Part shown: one piece after another, positions 14,123 through 19,634 of the stretch
Layout of the letters: each line of letters opens with the position of its first letter
How positions within the stretch are numbered: position 1 is the stretch's first letter
Virus record (IMG/VR): IMGVR_UViG_3300017724_001187
Location: 1-24,088 of that record
Direction: 5' to 3' (one strand)
From: a virus
DNA: 24,088 bases
The notes under the pieces: model-generated
The model's database searches: none
Told to the model about the DNA's origin: nothing
The model's input: the letters and a program-made list of their open reading frames with translations, nothing else
Position numbers and translations under genes: made by a program

Positions 14123-14151
14123 AAAAAAAGAGGAGCTAACCATGGCTCCTC
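14123..14151 (-). terminator. Rho-independent terminator after the outer-membrane protein gene
   Basis: On the minus strand GAGGAGC (14145-14151) and GCTCCTC (14130-14136) form a 7-bp stem with an 8-base loop, followed by seven T at 14123-14129. It lies 37 bases beyond the stop at 14189. Confidence 0.92.
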
Positions 14152-14188
14152 ACGTGCTTATTAAGTAAGCAACCCTTATTCGTATTTA

Positions 14189-14557
14189 TTAGAAGTTAAA
14201 TGTTGCGCCCATAGTCACATCACCAAATTCTAGGTCTGAGTTTGTGCTAACTTCAGTGTAAGTACGAAGACCGCCACCTAGTGTATAACCAGCTACAAAG
14301 TCAAGACCAGTAAATGCGTCTTTAGATGCATCATTCAAAGATAGAACATCAAATGTTGTATCTACTGAGAAATCTACACCGAAGGCGTTAAGACCTGCCT
14401 TAGGAGTAAAATCCAAAGCCCACAGTTCGGTACCAGTTGTATAGTTCATATCAAATTCACCGCCGGCTGAAATAGTTTGGCCACCAATGTTTAGGTCTCC
14501 AGCAGATGCTGTAGATGCAGCCAATACTAGGGCTGCTGCTGTTAGTGCAATTTTCAT
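14189..14557 (-). CDS. Secreted outer-membrane beta-barrel-like protein
   Basis: 122 residues from the ATG at 14557, chosen because AAGGAAATTAAG precedes it and a signal peptide begins exactly there: MKIALTAAALVLAASTASAG, with a predicted signal-peptidase site after ASA. A longer in-frame start at 14611 would run through the 3' hairpin of the tmRNA. The mature ~103 residues alternate polar and hydrophobic residues (FDMNYTTGTELWALDF, FGVDFSVDTTFDVL, LDFVAGYTLGGGLRTYTEV) and end GATFNF, with a terminal Phe as recognised by the BAM complex. It would be a small barrel of roughly 6-8 strands in the host outer membrane. Possible roles are receptor masking, permeability or lysis; not assigned to a family. 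A terminator follows. Confidence 0.82.
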   Translation of the reverse strand: MKIALTAAALVLAASTASAGDLNIGGQTISAGGEFDMNYTTGTELWALDFTPKAGLNAFGVDFSVDTTFDVLSLNDASKDAFTGLDFVAGYTLGGGLRTYTEVSTNSDLEFGDVTMGATFNF

Positions 14558-14628
14558 CTTAATTTCCTTATATTGATGAATAGTTAATGCCACTTTTCTG
14601 TTGCTAAGCAAGTGGCCAGCTCCCTGTG

Positions 14629-14673
14629 TTATGCCGCTAGGGCGTAACCAGATGGTGCGAAATTTTCATTTGC
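14629..14673 (-). other. tmRNA tag reading frame: ANENFAPSGYALAA, stop TAA
   Basis: Fourteen sense codons plus TAA. The tag starts with Ala-Asn as most tmRNA tags do and ends Ala-Leu-Ala-Ala, the C-terminal signal read by ClpXP with SspB-type adaptors. The stretch directly upstream (CUAAAU) is A/U-rich, as expected for resume-codon placement. Confidence 0.93.
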
Positions 14674-14759
14674 ATTTAGTTTAGTTGATCTATACGCGAT
14701 CATCCGGTAAACTCCACTTCACTACGACACCTGTCGATCCTAGTTCAGCCCCATCAAAA

Positions 14760-14849
14760 TCACTCACCAGTACCAGCTAGGTATTTTGGTACCTCTGCTT
14801 CTTTCTTAGCCATCCAATTGTTATACGAATTAATAATCCATTTAATCAT
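14760..14849 (-). CDS. 29-codon ORF inside the tmRNA intervening segment
   Basis: An ATG at 14849 follows an excellent Shine-Dalgarno (AGGAG, 6 bases before the ATG) and reads MIKWIINSYNNWMAKKEAEV..., ending in LAGTGE and TGA at 14760-14762. It fits wholly between the CCA end of the acceptor piece (14870) and the first base of the coding piece (14752), i.e. in the part removed from mature two-piece tmRNA. The first half has Ile and Trp spaced as in an amphipathic helix, followed by a Lys/Glu stretch. No family is recognised. Translation is inferred from the ribosome-binding site and fit only. Confidence 0.5.
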   Translation of the reverse strand: MIKWIINSYNNWMAKKEAEVPKYLAGTGE

Positions 14850-14873
14850 TGTAATCTCCTAAGTGATTTTGGT

Positions 14874-14897
14874 GGAGCTGTGGGGTACTGCCCCCCA
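14874..14897 (-). other. tmRNA T-arm and 3' acceptor strand with atypical T-loop
   Basis: The minus strand reads TGGGG-GGCAGTA-CCCCA-CAGCTCC. The 5-bp stem is perfect and has the correct distance to the acceptor strand, but the 7-base loop GGCAGTA lacks the usual TTCGANT-type T-loop sequence found in tRNA and tmRNA. Confidence 0.7.
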
Positions 14898-14931
14898 GTC
14901 CAGTATGTGTTCACGTTGCTTCATCGTTTAC

Positions 14932-14960
14932 ATTTTATTTAGACCAAAGATCAGTCTAAA
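14932..14960 (-). promoter_or_regulatory. Probable promoter of the tmRNA gene
   Basis: Minus strand: -35-like TTTAGA (14955-14960), 17-bp spacer, -10 TAAAAT (14932-14937), placing the start near 14925, just before the acceptor piece. The region also forms an inverted repeat (TTTAGAC ... GTCTAAA, 14938-14960) and contains TCTAAATA at 14936-14943, one mismatch from the late consensus. Early or late use cannot be decided by eye. Copy 3 of the inverted element lies about 30 bases upstream. Confidence 0.5.
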
Positions 14961-14989
14961 TTAGTTTATGGAGAAAGTTTCTCCAAAAG

Positions 14990-15007
14990 TGTTACATATA
15001 TGTTACA
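14990..15007. repeat. Diverged copy of the 18-bp TGTAAC element (copy 3)
   Basis: The minus strand reads TGTAACATATATGTAACA, close to the element at 6218 and 23511 but with the second half-site changed, so it reads as a direct repeat of TGTAACA. It overlaps the stop of the DUF3310 gene and lies upstream of the putative tmRNA promoter. Confidence 0.45.
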
Positions 15008-15281
15008 AATCGTTATCATGGATATGTAACTGTATGAGAGCATAATGCAACACTTTCATAAGGTCTTTACGAGCATCTGCTTTAGTGCCCTTACGACCAT
15101 ATCTGTTTGAATACTTATCTACATTACCCATGCAGAAACCAGTTCCGTGACCTCTTTCGATAATCACTTCTGTTGATTGAAACTTATTTTGAGCATAGTG
15201 CCCACCATATGTCGAATCAATGTATTTCTTAAACTCGGCAATTAGATTACCTTCATTAAATTTATAATCAATATCTTTCAT
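15003..15281 (-). CDS. DUF3310 (SaV-like) small phage protein
   Basis: A 92-residue protein. HYAQNKFQSTEVIIERGHG followed by GFCMGNVDKYSNRYGRKG, KADARKDLMKVLHYALIQL is the DUF3310 signature (lxGfxxGNaxKYxxRxGxKg ... DLxKaxxYl). The family is widespread in phages and may bind nucleotides, but no activity is established to my knowledge. The ATG overlaps the stop of the SleB hydrolase gene (TAATG). The stop TAA falls inside the TGTAAC element at 14990-15007. Confidence 0.88.
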   Translation of the reverse strand: MKDIDYKFNEGNLIAEFKKYIDSTYGGHYAQNKFQSTEVIIERGHGTGFCMGNVDKYSNRYGRKGTKADARKDLMKVLHYALIQLHIHDNDL

Positions 15282-15733
15282 TATCTTGCCTTATAGAATA
15301 AATGTGTGCCGATAGTAGTAGTCAAATCCATGTCTTTAGACCAGTAAGGATTAACATAGTCTGCATGGTAGTGGTCGGCTCCACCAGTATTATCTTTATG
15401 TTCACCAGATAGAACAAGAGCTGCCGCTTGTTTAGCAACTGCCCAAGCATTACCTCTAGGTTTCTGATCTCGGATCTGATGCGTCCAGCTGAATTGGTAA
15501 GGTTGATATACAACATCACATATGCTATCAGGCCATCTAGTTGAAGCAACTCGGTTTAAAGTAACGTGAGCAATTGCATATTGCCCTTCAATACTTTCTC
15601 CTCTGGCTTCATGGTATATATTTAATGCCATGCATTGTGCTTCTGTAGTTTGTTCATGATTAAGAACACTATAGCAAGACACAATGCCAAATAAGCACAA
15701 TACACTCATAGATGTTGATAGCATATTTTTCAT
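15281..15733 (-). CDS. SleB-type cell wall hydrolase with N-terminal signal or lipobox (lysin)
   Basis: A 150-residue protein. The domain from about residue 30 matches SleB/CwlJ-type hydrolases (Hydrolase_2): ALNIYHEARGES with catalytic Glu, GQYAIAHVTLNRVAS, WPDSICDVVYQPYQFSWT, GGADHYHADYVNPYWSKDM, IGTHLFYKAR. These cut peptidoglycan, so this is a good lysin candidate. The N terminus is a hydrophobic leader (MLSTSMSVLCLFGIVSCYSV); IVSC fits a lipoprotein box, or the segment could be a signal-arrest-release anchor. AAGG lies only 2 bases from the first ATG, so Met4 may be the true start. TAATG-coupled to the DUF3310 gene; transcribed from the promoter at 15991-16019, with no exact late promoter seen. 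Confidence 0.9.
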   Translation of the reverse strand: MKNMLSTSMSVLCLFGIVSCYSVLNHEQTTEAQCMALNIYHEARGESIEGQYAIAHVTLNRVASTRWPDSICDVVYQPYQFSWTHQIRDQKPRGNAWAVAKQAAALVLSGEHKDNTGGADHYHADYVNPYWSKDMDLTTTIGTHLFYKAR

Positions 15734-15737
15734 AACC

Positions 15738-15959
15738 TTATTCTACAAACCAACGAGATATACTAGCACCTGATGAATCACCGTCAAAGAACCTAGTATC
15801 CCAACGGCGATCTTTGTCATCACCCATTGAGTAATCAGTACGATCTTCAACTGCATTATCACCACAGTAATCCATTGCAGCAACAGTAGCTTTTTTCCAG
15901 CTACCGTAAACACCTATTACGCCGTCATCATTTCCGTAAACTGTATATACATTTGTCAT
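15738..15959 (-). CDS. Small acidic early protein of unknown function
   Basis: A 73-residue protein beginning MTNVYTVYGNDDGVIGVYGS, with Asp-rich DRTDYSMGDDKDRRWDTRF and a C-terminal SRWFVE. It looks like a single small alpha/beta domain and is strongly acidic. It is the first gene behind one of the two strongest-looking early promoters (15991-16019), with AAGGATTATAAA before the ATG. That position and charge suit an early host-takeover or inhibitor protein, but this is inference. No family is recognised. Confidence 0.75.
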   Translation of the reverse strand: MTNVYTVYGNDDGVIGVYGSWKKATVAAMDYCGDNAVEDRTDYSMGDDKDRRWDTRFFDGDSSGASISRWFVE

Positions 15960-15990
15960 TTTATAATCCTTAATTATTGTTTCTATAACT

Positions 15991-16019
15991 CTTATACCAT
16001 ATCCACATACAGATGTAAA
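15991..16019 (-). promoter_or_regulatory. Strong early promoter module (copy A)
   Basis: Minus strand: AACACTTTACATCTGT with -35 TTTACA (16014-16019), 17-bp spacer and -10 TATAAG (15991-15996). It is preceded by phased A-tracts at 16023-16048. The transcribed leader AGTTATAGAAACAATAA is shared with the promoter at 23436-23464, so the two are copies of one ~80-bp module. Confidence 0.9.
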
Positions 16020-16022
16020 GTG

Positions 16023-16048
16023 TTTTTTTAACTTTTTTTAATTTTTTT
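16023..16048 (-). promoter_or_regulatory. Phased A-tracts (UP element or curved DNA)
   Basis: Three runs of seven A on the minus strand (T at 16023-16029, 16033-16039 and 16042-16048) are spaced 9-10 bp apart, close to one helical turn, immediately upstream of the -35 box. Such phasing bends DNA and can bind the RNA polymerase alpha subunit. Confidence 0.7.
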
Positions 16049-16064
16049 ATAAAATAACTAATAG

Positions 16065-16082
16065 TGTTACATATTTACTACA
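16065..16082. repeat. Diverged copy of the 18-bp TGTAAC element (copy 4)
   Basis: The plus strand reads TGTTACATATTTACTACA, a degenerate match to the element at 23511-23528. Like that copy it sits about 45 bp upstream of the -35 box of a strong early promoter and overlaps the stop codon of the upstream gene. Confidence 0.4.
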
Positions 16083-16290
16083 TATTGGTTAGTTTCTTAA
16101 TACCAAGGGTCCAATTCTCTGCAGCATCTTCGACATAACCAATAGCCTTATTAGGGAACTCTTCAATAAAGAATTGCTTACCATTTGCATCAAAGTATTT
16201 GATATATGCATATTCTTCTTTATAATCAAAATGCACTTCACAATGACCTCTGCCTGGTGGTGCTTCCCAAGTGCTTAGTTTACGACCCAT
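16078..16290 (-). CDS. Small unknown protein downstream of thyX
   Basis: A 70-residue protein beginning MGRKLSTWEAPPGRGHCEVH, then EEYAYIKYFDANGKQFFIEE and a C-terminal helix (AAENWTLGIKKL). The first 45 residues look like a small antiparallel beta-sheet. The ATG overlaps the ThyX stop (TAATG), with AAGGAG upstream. No family is recognised. It closes the replication-gene transcript; the next 90 bases hold the TGTAAC element, A-tracts and an early promoter. Confidence 0.75.
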   Translation of the reverse strand: MGRKLSTWEAPPGRGHCEVHFDYKEEYAYIKYFDANGKQFFIEEFPNKAIGYVEDAAENWTLGIKKLTNM

Positions 16291-16952
16291 TAAACATACT
16301 CCTTTATTGGTTGATAAATTTTAGAGATAGCTTCGGCAATGGCAATAGCCAATTCCATGTGTTCTTTTTGAGTACCATTAGATGATCTTAGTTCAGCATA
16401 ATGGATCCAGCTACGAATAGTTCCGTTAACATATAAACGGCTAATTGTATTACCCTCTGGCAAGACTGCTCTGGCTTGCTCTTTAGCAATACCATTATCA
16501 ATAGCCCAAGCATATGCTTCCTTAGATGCATTAATAACCATCTGTTGTTTAATCTGCCACATAGTTTCTAGTTCACGATCATCTACATCAACACTATTCT
16601 GGCGATTCTTAGGATCTTGCAGACGGGCTTCACGCAATACAAATGTATTTTCCATATCCCTTGGATCTGCATATCTTTGAGAAAACTCTTGGAAAGAGAA
16701 AGAACGATGTCGTAATAGCTGACGTGCAATATCACGTGTCGTTTCTACTTCTAAGGTAGCAGATGCCATTTCAAAGGGAGACCAGTGTTTATGTTTAGAA
16801 AGATAAGCAAGTAATTTAGGTGCAGTCTCTTGATTAATTTGATTACTAGGGTTAGATACTCTTGCACAATATGCAATAATGTCTTGTACATTATCTAATC
16901 CAATAAAAGCGCCTTCAGGTGGTTGAGTGTAGCCTACAATTTTTACTTGCAT
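16290..16952 (-). CDS. thyX: Flavin-dependent thymidylate synthase ThyX
   Basis: A 220-residue protein, normal length for the family. RHRSFSFQEFSQRY (residues 81-94) is the ThyX signature RHRx7S with flanking Ser-Gln-Glu. LLAYLSKHKHWSPFEMASAT, ETTRDIARQLL, ARAVLPEGNTISRLYVNG and RSWIHYAELRSSNGTQKEHM are the other conserved blocks, including the dUMP-binding Arg region. It makes dTMP from dUMP using methylene-tetrahydrofolate and FADH2, supplying thymidylate for phage DNA. It follows the helicase gene by 3 bases, in the same transcript as uvsX. Confidence 0.97.
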   Translation of the reverse strand: MQVKIVGYTQPPEGAFIGLDNVQDIIAYCARVSNPSNQINQETAPKLLAYLSKHKHWSPFEMASATLEVETTRDIARQLLRHRSFSFQEFSQRYADPRDMENTFVLREARLQDPKNRQNSVDVDDRELETMWQIKQQMVINASKEAYAWAIDNGIAKEQARAVLPEGNTISRLYVNGTIRSWIHYAELRSSNGTQKEHMELAIAIAEAISKIYQPIKEYV

Positions 16953-16955
16953 TTA

Positions 16956-18320
16956 TTAATCCATTTTAAAGTTGTTAAATTTGTCTTGTGCTTTAGAGTT
17001 GTCAAACACTGGCACATCTTGTACAAGACCCTCGGTTGAATTATCTACATCTACCAAGCGCATCTTTGCTCTATCAATACCAACAACAAATCTCTTATTA
17101 GAAGTTGGATCATTATATCTATTCTTTAATTGTTTAACTAATAGTTGCCCTTGCTGTTCTAATTCTTCTGTTGATATAAGTGCAAACATTAAGTCTGCTG
17201 TAGCGGGTAATCCAAAAGACTCACTCGTGTCTTCAAGCCCAACATCTGAGTTACCAAAACCAGACCTCGTCGTCTGTGTTGCAGAGACAATCGGTACGTT
17301 GAACTCGACTGCAAGCCCACGCATTTCTTCTGCAATGGCTTTAATATATGTATAAGAATTAATTGATCCTCCCATGGCTTTCATTCTGGCACTAGAACAG
17401 ATATTTAGATAATCAATAAAGATCATCTGTGGTACAAACTTTTTCTTTAGTTTAAGTTCATTGAGTAGTGCCCTGAAGTGTGATGCATTGGCTGAACCAG
17501 TTGGATATTCTTTTACGATTAGTTTACCATTGGTAGACTTTTTAACCTTGGCAATCTTTTCAGCATACATTGATTGAGATAAAGTATCAAGTTGATCAAT
17601 TGGTATGTTAAGAATATTTGCATCTATACGTTCGGCAATCTTTTCTTCTGACATCTCCATAGTGATATACAATACATTCTTGCCTATCTCCATAGCTGCA
17701 GCTGCCATGTGACACATAAACAAAGACTTACCAACACCAGTACCAGCTAGTGCAATATTAAGAGACTTGTTAGGCAAGCCACCCTTGGTAATCTTATTAA
17801 ACATTTCCAGATCAAATGGCACTTTTTCTTCTTCTGTATGATAGAAGTCAAACCGTTTTTGGAAATCTTCAATATAGTCATGACCGATTTGTGTATCGAA
17901 GGTGACACCCAGAGCCTTTGTGAGCAAGTCAGGTAGGGCGTTCTTTGATAAAGATGGGTGTTTACCATCAATAATTGTAATGGATTCCATAATTGCATTA
18001 TGTACAGCCCTATCTTGGCACCACTTCTCAGTCTTATCAACTAACCATTCTTGGTCAATTTCTTCTTCTTTGAAAATTTCTGGTAGAATTTCTACTGCAT
18101 GTCTGTAGTGCTCATCTGAGAAACCATCTGCTTCATCTAGTTCAATCTTAAAAGATTCCAGAGTTGGCAGTTTGTTATACTTTGCAACAAACTTACCAAC
18201 CTGTTTAAATAGATTTTTGTAGACACCTTCAAAGTATTCTGGTTGAACAAAAGGCAATACTTTACGCATATACTTTTCATCAACCAAAAGATTGCGAAGG
18301 ATAACCTGTTCAATATTCAT
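16956..18320 (-). CDS. 41: T4 gp41-type replicative DNA helicase (DnaB family)
   Basis: A 454-residue protein. The N-terminal ~150 residues are the helical domain (MNIEQVILRNLLVDEKYMRK, FKIELDEADGF). The RecA-like motor follows: LNIALAGTGVGKSLFMCHM contains Walker A (AGTGVGKS), NVLYITMEMSEEKIAERI is motif H1a, FIDYLNICSSAR holds the Walker B Asp, VSATQTTRSG is H3, and KQLKNRYNDP is near the arginine-finger region. It unwinds DNA ahead of the phage fork and works with the primase. The ATG overlaps the preceding stop (ATGA). The order uvsX - small gene - helicase is the same as T4 uvsX-40-41. Confidence 0.95.
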   Translation of the reverse strand: MNIEQVILRNLLVDEKYMRKVLPFVQPEYFEGVYKNLFKQVGKFVAKYNKLPTLESFKIELDEADGFSDEHYRHAVEILPEIFKEEEIDQEWLVDKTEKWCQDRAVHNAIMESITIIDGKHPSLSKNALPDLLTKALGVTFDTQIGHDYIEDFQKRFDFYHTEEEKVPFDLEMFNKITKGGLPNKSLNIALAGTGVGKSLFMCHMAAAAMEIGKNVLYITMEMSEEKIAERIDANILNIPIDQLDTLSQSMYAEKIAKVKKSTNGKLIVKEYPTGSANASHFRALLNELKLKKKFVPQMIFIDYLNICSSARMKAMGGSINSYTYIKAIAEEMRGLAVEFNVPIVSATQTTRSGFGNSDVGLEDTSESFGLPATADLMFALISTEELEQQGQLLVKQLKNRYNDPTSNKRFVVGIDRAKMRLVDVDNSTEGLVQDVPVFDNSKAQDKFNNFKMD

Positions 18321-18607
18321 TTACTTTCCCTTGTGATTAGTTCATCTTTTTCTATAGCGTTAAGCATTATTGAGTATAATATATCACCAGCGAGAGTTTG
18401 TAAAGCATTATTTGAACTATCAAGGTCTTCGTCAGGGCTTTCAATTACACCAAAGTTAAATGACATCAGAGGATCTTTATCTGTGCCATCAACTTTAATT
18501 TCTCCAAATGCAATACAAGTTTCAATAAACTCGCCTTTAAGAATACGGACTGCCCAAGCATCATCATCTCCTGGGATTAATTCAAAATCTGTATTCTCAC
18601 TCAACAT
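18317..18607 (-). CDS. Conserved small acidic protein in the T4 gene 40 position
   Basis: A 96-residue acidic protein: MLSENTDFELIPGDDDAWAV, RILKGEFIETCIAFGEIKV, then FNFGVIESPDEDLD and a C-terminal helix (LAGDILYSIMLNAIE). I recall similar proteins between uvsX and the helicase gene in marine T4-like phages. T4 has gp40, a head-vertex factor, in this slot, but I see no convincing sequence similarity, so only position is shared. GGAGGTAGAATTAG is a strong ribosome-binding site. It overlaps uvsX by 11 bases and the helicase start by ATGA. Confidence 0.82.
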   Translation of the reverse strand: MLSENTDFELIPGDDDAWAVRILKGEFIETCIAFGEIKVDGTDKDPLMSFNFGVIESPDEDLDSSNNALQTLAGDILYSIMLNAIEKDELITRESK

Positions 18608-19634
18608 CTAATTCTACCTCCGCTTTGTATCCAATAGTAAATTGATGTTTGACAAACTCTTTAAAGGTTGTCTCGCCTAAAATACGTGACCAAAACTCTG
18701 GTTGAAGTGTATCTGCCATACGTGATTTCTTAGTAAGAATTTCACCAGTTGCTGGATTAACACCTTCATACCAACCATTACTTGGTTTCTGAGCAAAGCC
18801 ACCAGCAAGAGCAACTTCTAACAAACCAGAATATTGTTCTACGCCGCCTTCCCACGATACTGAGATAGGGATTTTTGATTTCTCTTTAACAGACCGAGAC
18901 TTCTCAACATTAATAACAAAGTCATAACCAGTAACCTCTGTGCCAGTCTTATTCTGACGGCGACCAATAATCCAAATATCATTAGCTGAGTAATAGATAC
19001 CAGTACCACCAGATACAATAGCTTTAGGGAATAAGCCTTGCTCTAGGTAGATGTGGTTAACAGCAAGCATAGAAATATCTTTCATAGCCAGATATGGTGT
19101 ACACATACGGAACAAACTCTTTAGCTGTTTAGCACGAGACATATCTGCAACAGACTTCTCATTAATAGCATCATCCATTTCTTTCTTAGATGCTAGGTTG
19201 CCAATTGAATCTATAACAACAATTACTTTATCTTTCTTATTAATACCTTCAAGTTGAGAGATAAGATCAAACTTTAATTCTTCTACATTGGTAATAGGTG
19301 TATGCAGTACACGTGAGGTATCAATACCAAATTGTTGGAAGTATGCTTGAGGTGAACCAAACTCTGAATCGTAGAATAGCATTACTGCATCTTTATGTGC
19401 TTCAAGATAAGCACCAGCCATAAGTAAAGCAAATGATGTCTTAAAGTGTTTGGATGGTCCAGCTAATACTGTAAGACCAGGAGCCAAGCCACCATCCATT
19501 GAGCCAGATAAGGCTACGTTAACCATGGGAACCGAAGTCGGTACCATTTCTTTACTGTTGAAGAAACTTGATTCTGATAGCACCTCAGTGTTTTTCAGTT
19601 TACTATTCTTCTTGAGTTTGTCCATTATACTCAT
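18597..19634 (-). CDS. uvsX: UvsX-type RecA-like recombinase
   Basis: A 345-residue protein. Walker A is the UvsX-style GPSKHFKTS (about residues 59-67), followed by LMLFYDSEFGS-like VMLFYDSEFGSPQAYF, Walker B VIVVIDSIGNLASKK, and ISMLAVNHIYLEQGLFPKAI with GGTGIYYSAND, all as in T4 UvsX. The C-terminal part has RMADTLQPEFWSRIL. It forms filaments on single-stranded DNA for strand exchange and recombination-dependent replication. The first ATG overlaps the upstream stop (ATGA) and has AAAGGAAAG; Met4 is also possible. Located as in T4 upstream of the gene 40 slot and the helicase. Confidence 0.96.
   Translation of the reverse strand: MSIMDKLKKNSKLKNTEVLSESSFFNSKEMVPTSVPMVNVALSGSMDGGLAPGLTVLAGPSKHFKTSFALLMAGAYLEAHKDAVMLFYDSEFGSPQAYFQQFGIDTSRVLHTPITNVEELKFDLISQLEGINKKDKVIVVIDSIGNLASKKEMDDAINEKSVADMSRAKQLKSLFRMCTPYLAMKDISMLAVNHIYLEQGLFPKAIVSGGTGIYYSANDIWIIGRRQNKTGTEVTGYDFVINVEKSRSVKEKSKIPISVSWEGGVEQYSGLLEVALAGGFAQKPSNGWYEGVNPATGEILTKKSRMADTLQPEFWSRILGETTFKEFVKHQFTIGYKAEVELDVE

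Larger units (their letters stand above)
14589..14922 (-). ncRNA. ssrA: Circularly permuted (two-piece) tmRNA
   Basis: In transcription order the acceptor piece (to CCA at 14870-14872) comes first, then a 117-base intervening segment, then the coding piece starting GGGGCTG at 14752. GGGGCUG pairs with CAGCUCC (14874-14880) followed by A-CCA; the third pair is G-U, the tRNA-Ala identity element. GGATCGACAGG matches the conserved 5' block of tmRNA. GUCGUAGUG (14720-14728) can pair with the segment at 14898-14909 as helix P2. AGUUUA/UAAACU (14708-14713 with 14678-14683) forms a pk1-like helix. The resume codon GCA at 14671-14673 opens the tag ANENFAPSGYALAA, ending in TAA at 14629-14631. A 7-bp hairpin closes the RNA at 14589-14616. 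The outer 5' end (about 14922) is approximate. Confidence 0.93.

Noticed and set aside
14183-14190. AATAAATA on the minus strand as a late promoter
   Set aside because: It mismatches the first base of the consensus, overlaps the stop codon of the outer-membrane protein gene and leads straight into a terminator.
14557-14572. TATAAG at 14567-14572 as a separate promoter for the outer-membrane protein gene
   Set aside because: It overlaps the ribosome-binding site, would give a leaderless transcript, and has no -35 box 17 bp upstream.
14558-14611. N-terminal extension of the outer-membrane protein from an ATG at 14611
   Set aside because: It runs through the tmRNA 3' hairpin (14589-14616), has no ribosome-binding site and would bury the signal peptide; the ATG at 14557 has AAGGAAATTAAG.
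14961-14989. GGAGAAAGTTTCTCC palindrome at 14971-14985 as a terminator of the DUF3310 gene
   Set aside because: No T-run follows it on the minus strand; it may be a regulatory palindrome, but I cannot support termination.
18317-18607. Calling the 96-residue protein T4 gp40
   Set aside because: Only the gene position between uvsX and the helicase matches; I could not see sequence similarity.
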